The position numbers and the translations under genes are program-made. 39,661 nucleotides of DNA from a bacterium (GTDB taxonomy: Bacteria > Patescibacteriota > Minisyncoccia > JAHIHE01 > JAGLIN01): assembly GCA_030638825.1 (NCBI GenBank), contig DAOWDU010000056.1, forward strand, positions 1 through 39,661, written 5' to 3'. Below the pieces are notes generated by a model. It was not told where the DNA came from. It made no database searches and saw nothing but the letters and a program-made list of their open reading frames with translations. This document shows positions 39,274 to 39,661 of the stretch, piece by piece; position 1 is the first letter of the stretch; every line of letters starts with the position of its first letter.

Positions 39274-39661
39274 ATGTTCAAAAAATCAATTCCAATTATT
39301 TTTATGGGATTAAGCGTGATTGTTGCCGCGTTAGTTTTGGGGTGGGTTGTTTTCGTGAAACAAGAACCATCTGTTCCAGTTAAACCGCAAGTGAATAATA
39401 ATAATCAGAATAATGAAGATGATGAAGTCATAAATAGTAATAATGATTCTGAAATTGATATTTCTAATTGGGAAAATGATAATGTTTTGGAAGTTAATAC
39501 TTCCGATTGGAAAACTTATTGTAATGAAATATATGGATATGAAATGAAATATCCTCAAAATTGGGTTATTGAAACATATGATGGAAAATATGGAAAGGAG
39601 ATTAAAAAACCGCAAGAGAAAGCAGATTGGGTACAATTAGCGCTTCATACAAAAGATAAAC
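39274..39661 (+). CDS. Right-truncated membrane-anchored protein with PsbP-like domain (paralogue 3)
   Basis: The frame from the ATG at 39274 is open to the right edge (129 codons). A basic start and one membrane helix (~5-27, IPIIFMGLSVIVAALVLGWVVF) are followed by an Asn/Asp/Glu-rich linker and the start of the domain seen in the genes at 4986 and 7251: TSDWKTYCNEIYGYEMKYPQNWVIE. Unlike those, it has no Cys-rich region before the domain. The rest lies beyond the window. Function unknown. Confidence 0.75.
   Translation, partial: MFKKSIPIIFMGLSVIVAALVLGWVVFVKQEPSVPVKPQVNNNNQNNEDDEVINSNNDSEIDISNWENDNVLEVNTSDWKTYCNEIYGYEMKYPQNWVIETYDGKYGKEIKKPQEKADWVQLALHTKDK

Noticed and set aside
39195-39383. 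62-residue plus-strand frame at the right edge
   Set aside because: It overlaps the promoter and start of the truncated gene at 39274, which has a membrane helix and a recognisable domain in a different frame.
1-39661. Alternative genetic code (TGA as Gly)
   Set aside because: pilC ends at TGA, after normal-length family sequence.

Overview
The window looks like a chromosome segment of a Candidate Phyla Radiation (Patescibacteria, Parcubacteria-like) bacterium. The DNA is AT-rich and uses the standard bacterial code: TGA is a real stop, for example at the end of pilC, so it is not a Gracilibacteria-type code. It carries a compact type IV pilus locus, a two-helix 'T4SS pilin-like' membrane protein, a 2711-residue mosaic surface protein and many short genes without Shine-Dalgarno sequences. 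Several genes have textbook TTGACA/TATAAT promoters whose predicted transcription start falls on or next to the start codon (leaderless transcripts). The assignment rests on gene content and style only; no rRNA is present.

Layout. 1-16.7 kb: a left-truncated surface protein, a CheY-like receiver, pilB, pilC, a cysteine-rich membrane-anchored paralogue pair, four pseudopilin/PilX-like genes, then pilM-pilN-(ATPase)-pilO-small membrane protein. Stand-alone AAA ATPase modules (one degraded, two intact) interrupt this locus. 16.8-25.3 kb: tRNA-Arg(UCU), then a giant secreted protein with its own promoter, leader and strong terminator. 25.4-29 kb: a Type IIG-like restriction-modification enzyme and an unknown membrane protein. 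29-32.4 kb: an accessory stretch with a REP-associated tyrosine transposase (RAYT) and its REP palindromes, a HEPN/MNT pair, and an unknown gene of unusual composition packed with perfect hairpins, all among repeated structured elements. 32.6-37.5 kb (minus strand): a TetR-headed cluster holding a CruF/DUF422-like membrane protein, an FtsX-type permease, its ABC ATPase and a protein with weak similarity to CrtC-type lipocalin hydratases; a palindromic operator sits just downstream of the promoter. 37.6-39.7 kb: a DEAD-box RNA helicase behind an attenuator-like leader, then the start of a third member of the membrane-anchored family, cut by the right edge.

How it fits together. The pilus genes form three transcription blocks: pilB-pilC, the pseudopilins, and pilM-N-O. 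A shared repeat element, made of inverted arrays of an 8-bp unit, lies directly before pilB and before pilM; half of it precedes the tRNA. The most unusual part is about 29.9-32.4 kb. There, three same-orientation copies of a two-hairpin element with compensatory base changes bracket first a HEPN/MNT pair and then a hairpin-saturated gene. A separate repeat (GGGT-N5-AGTGGA-N7-AGAACT) recurs right after three different terminators. All readings are by eye; no database search or folding program was run.
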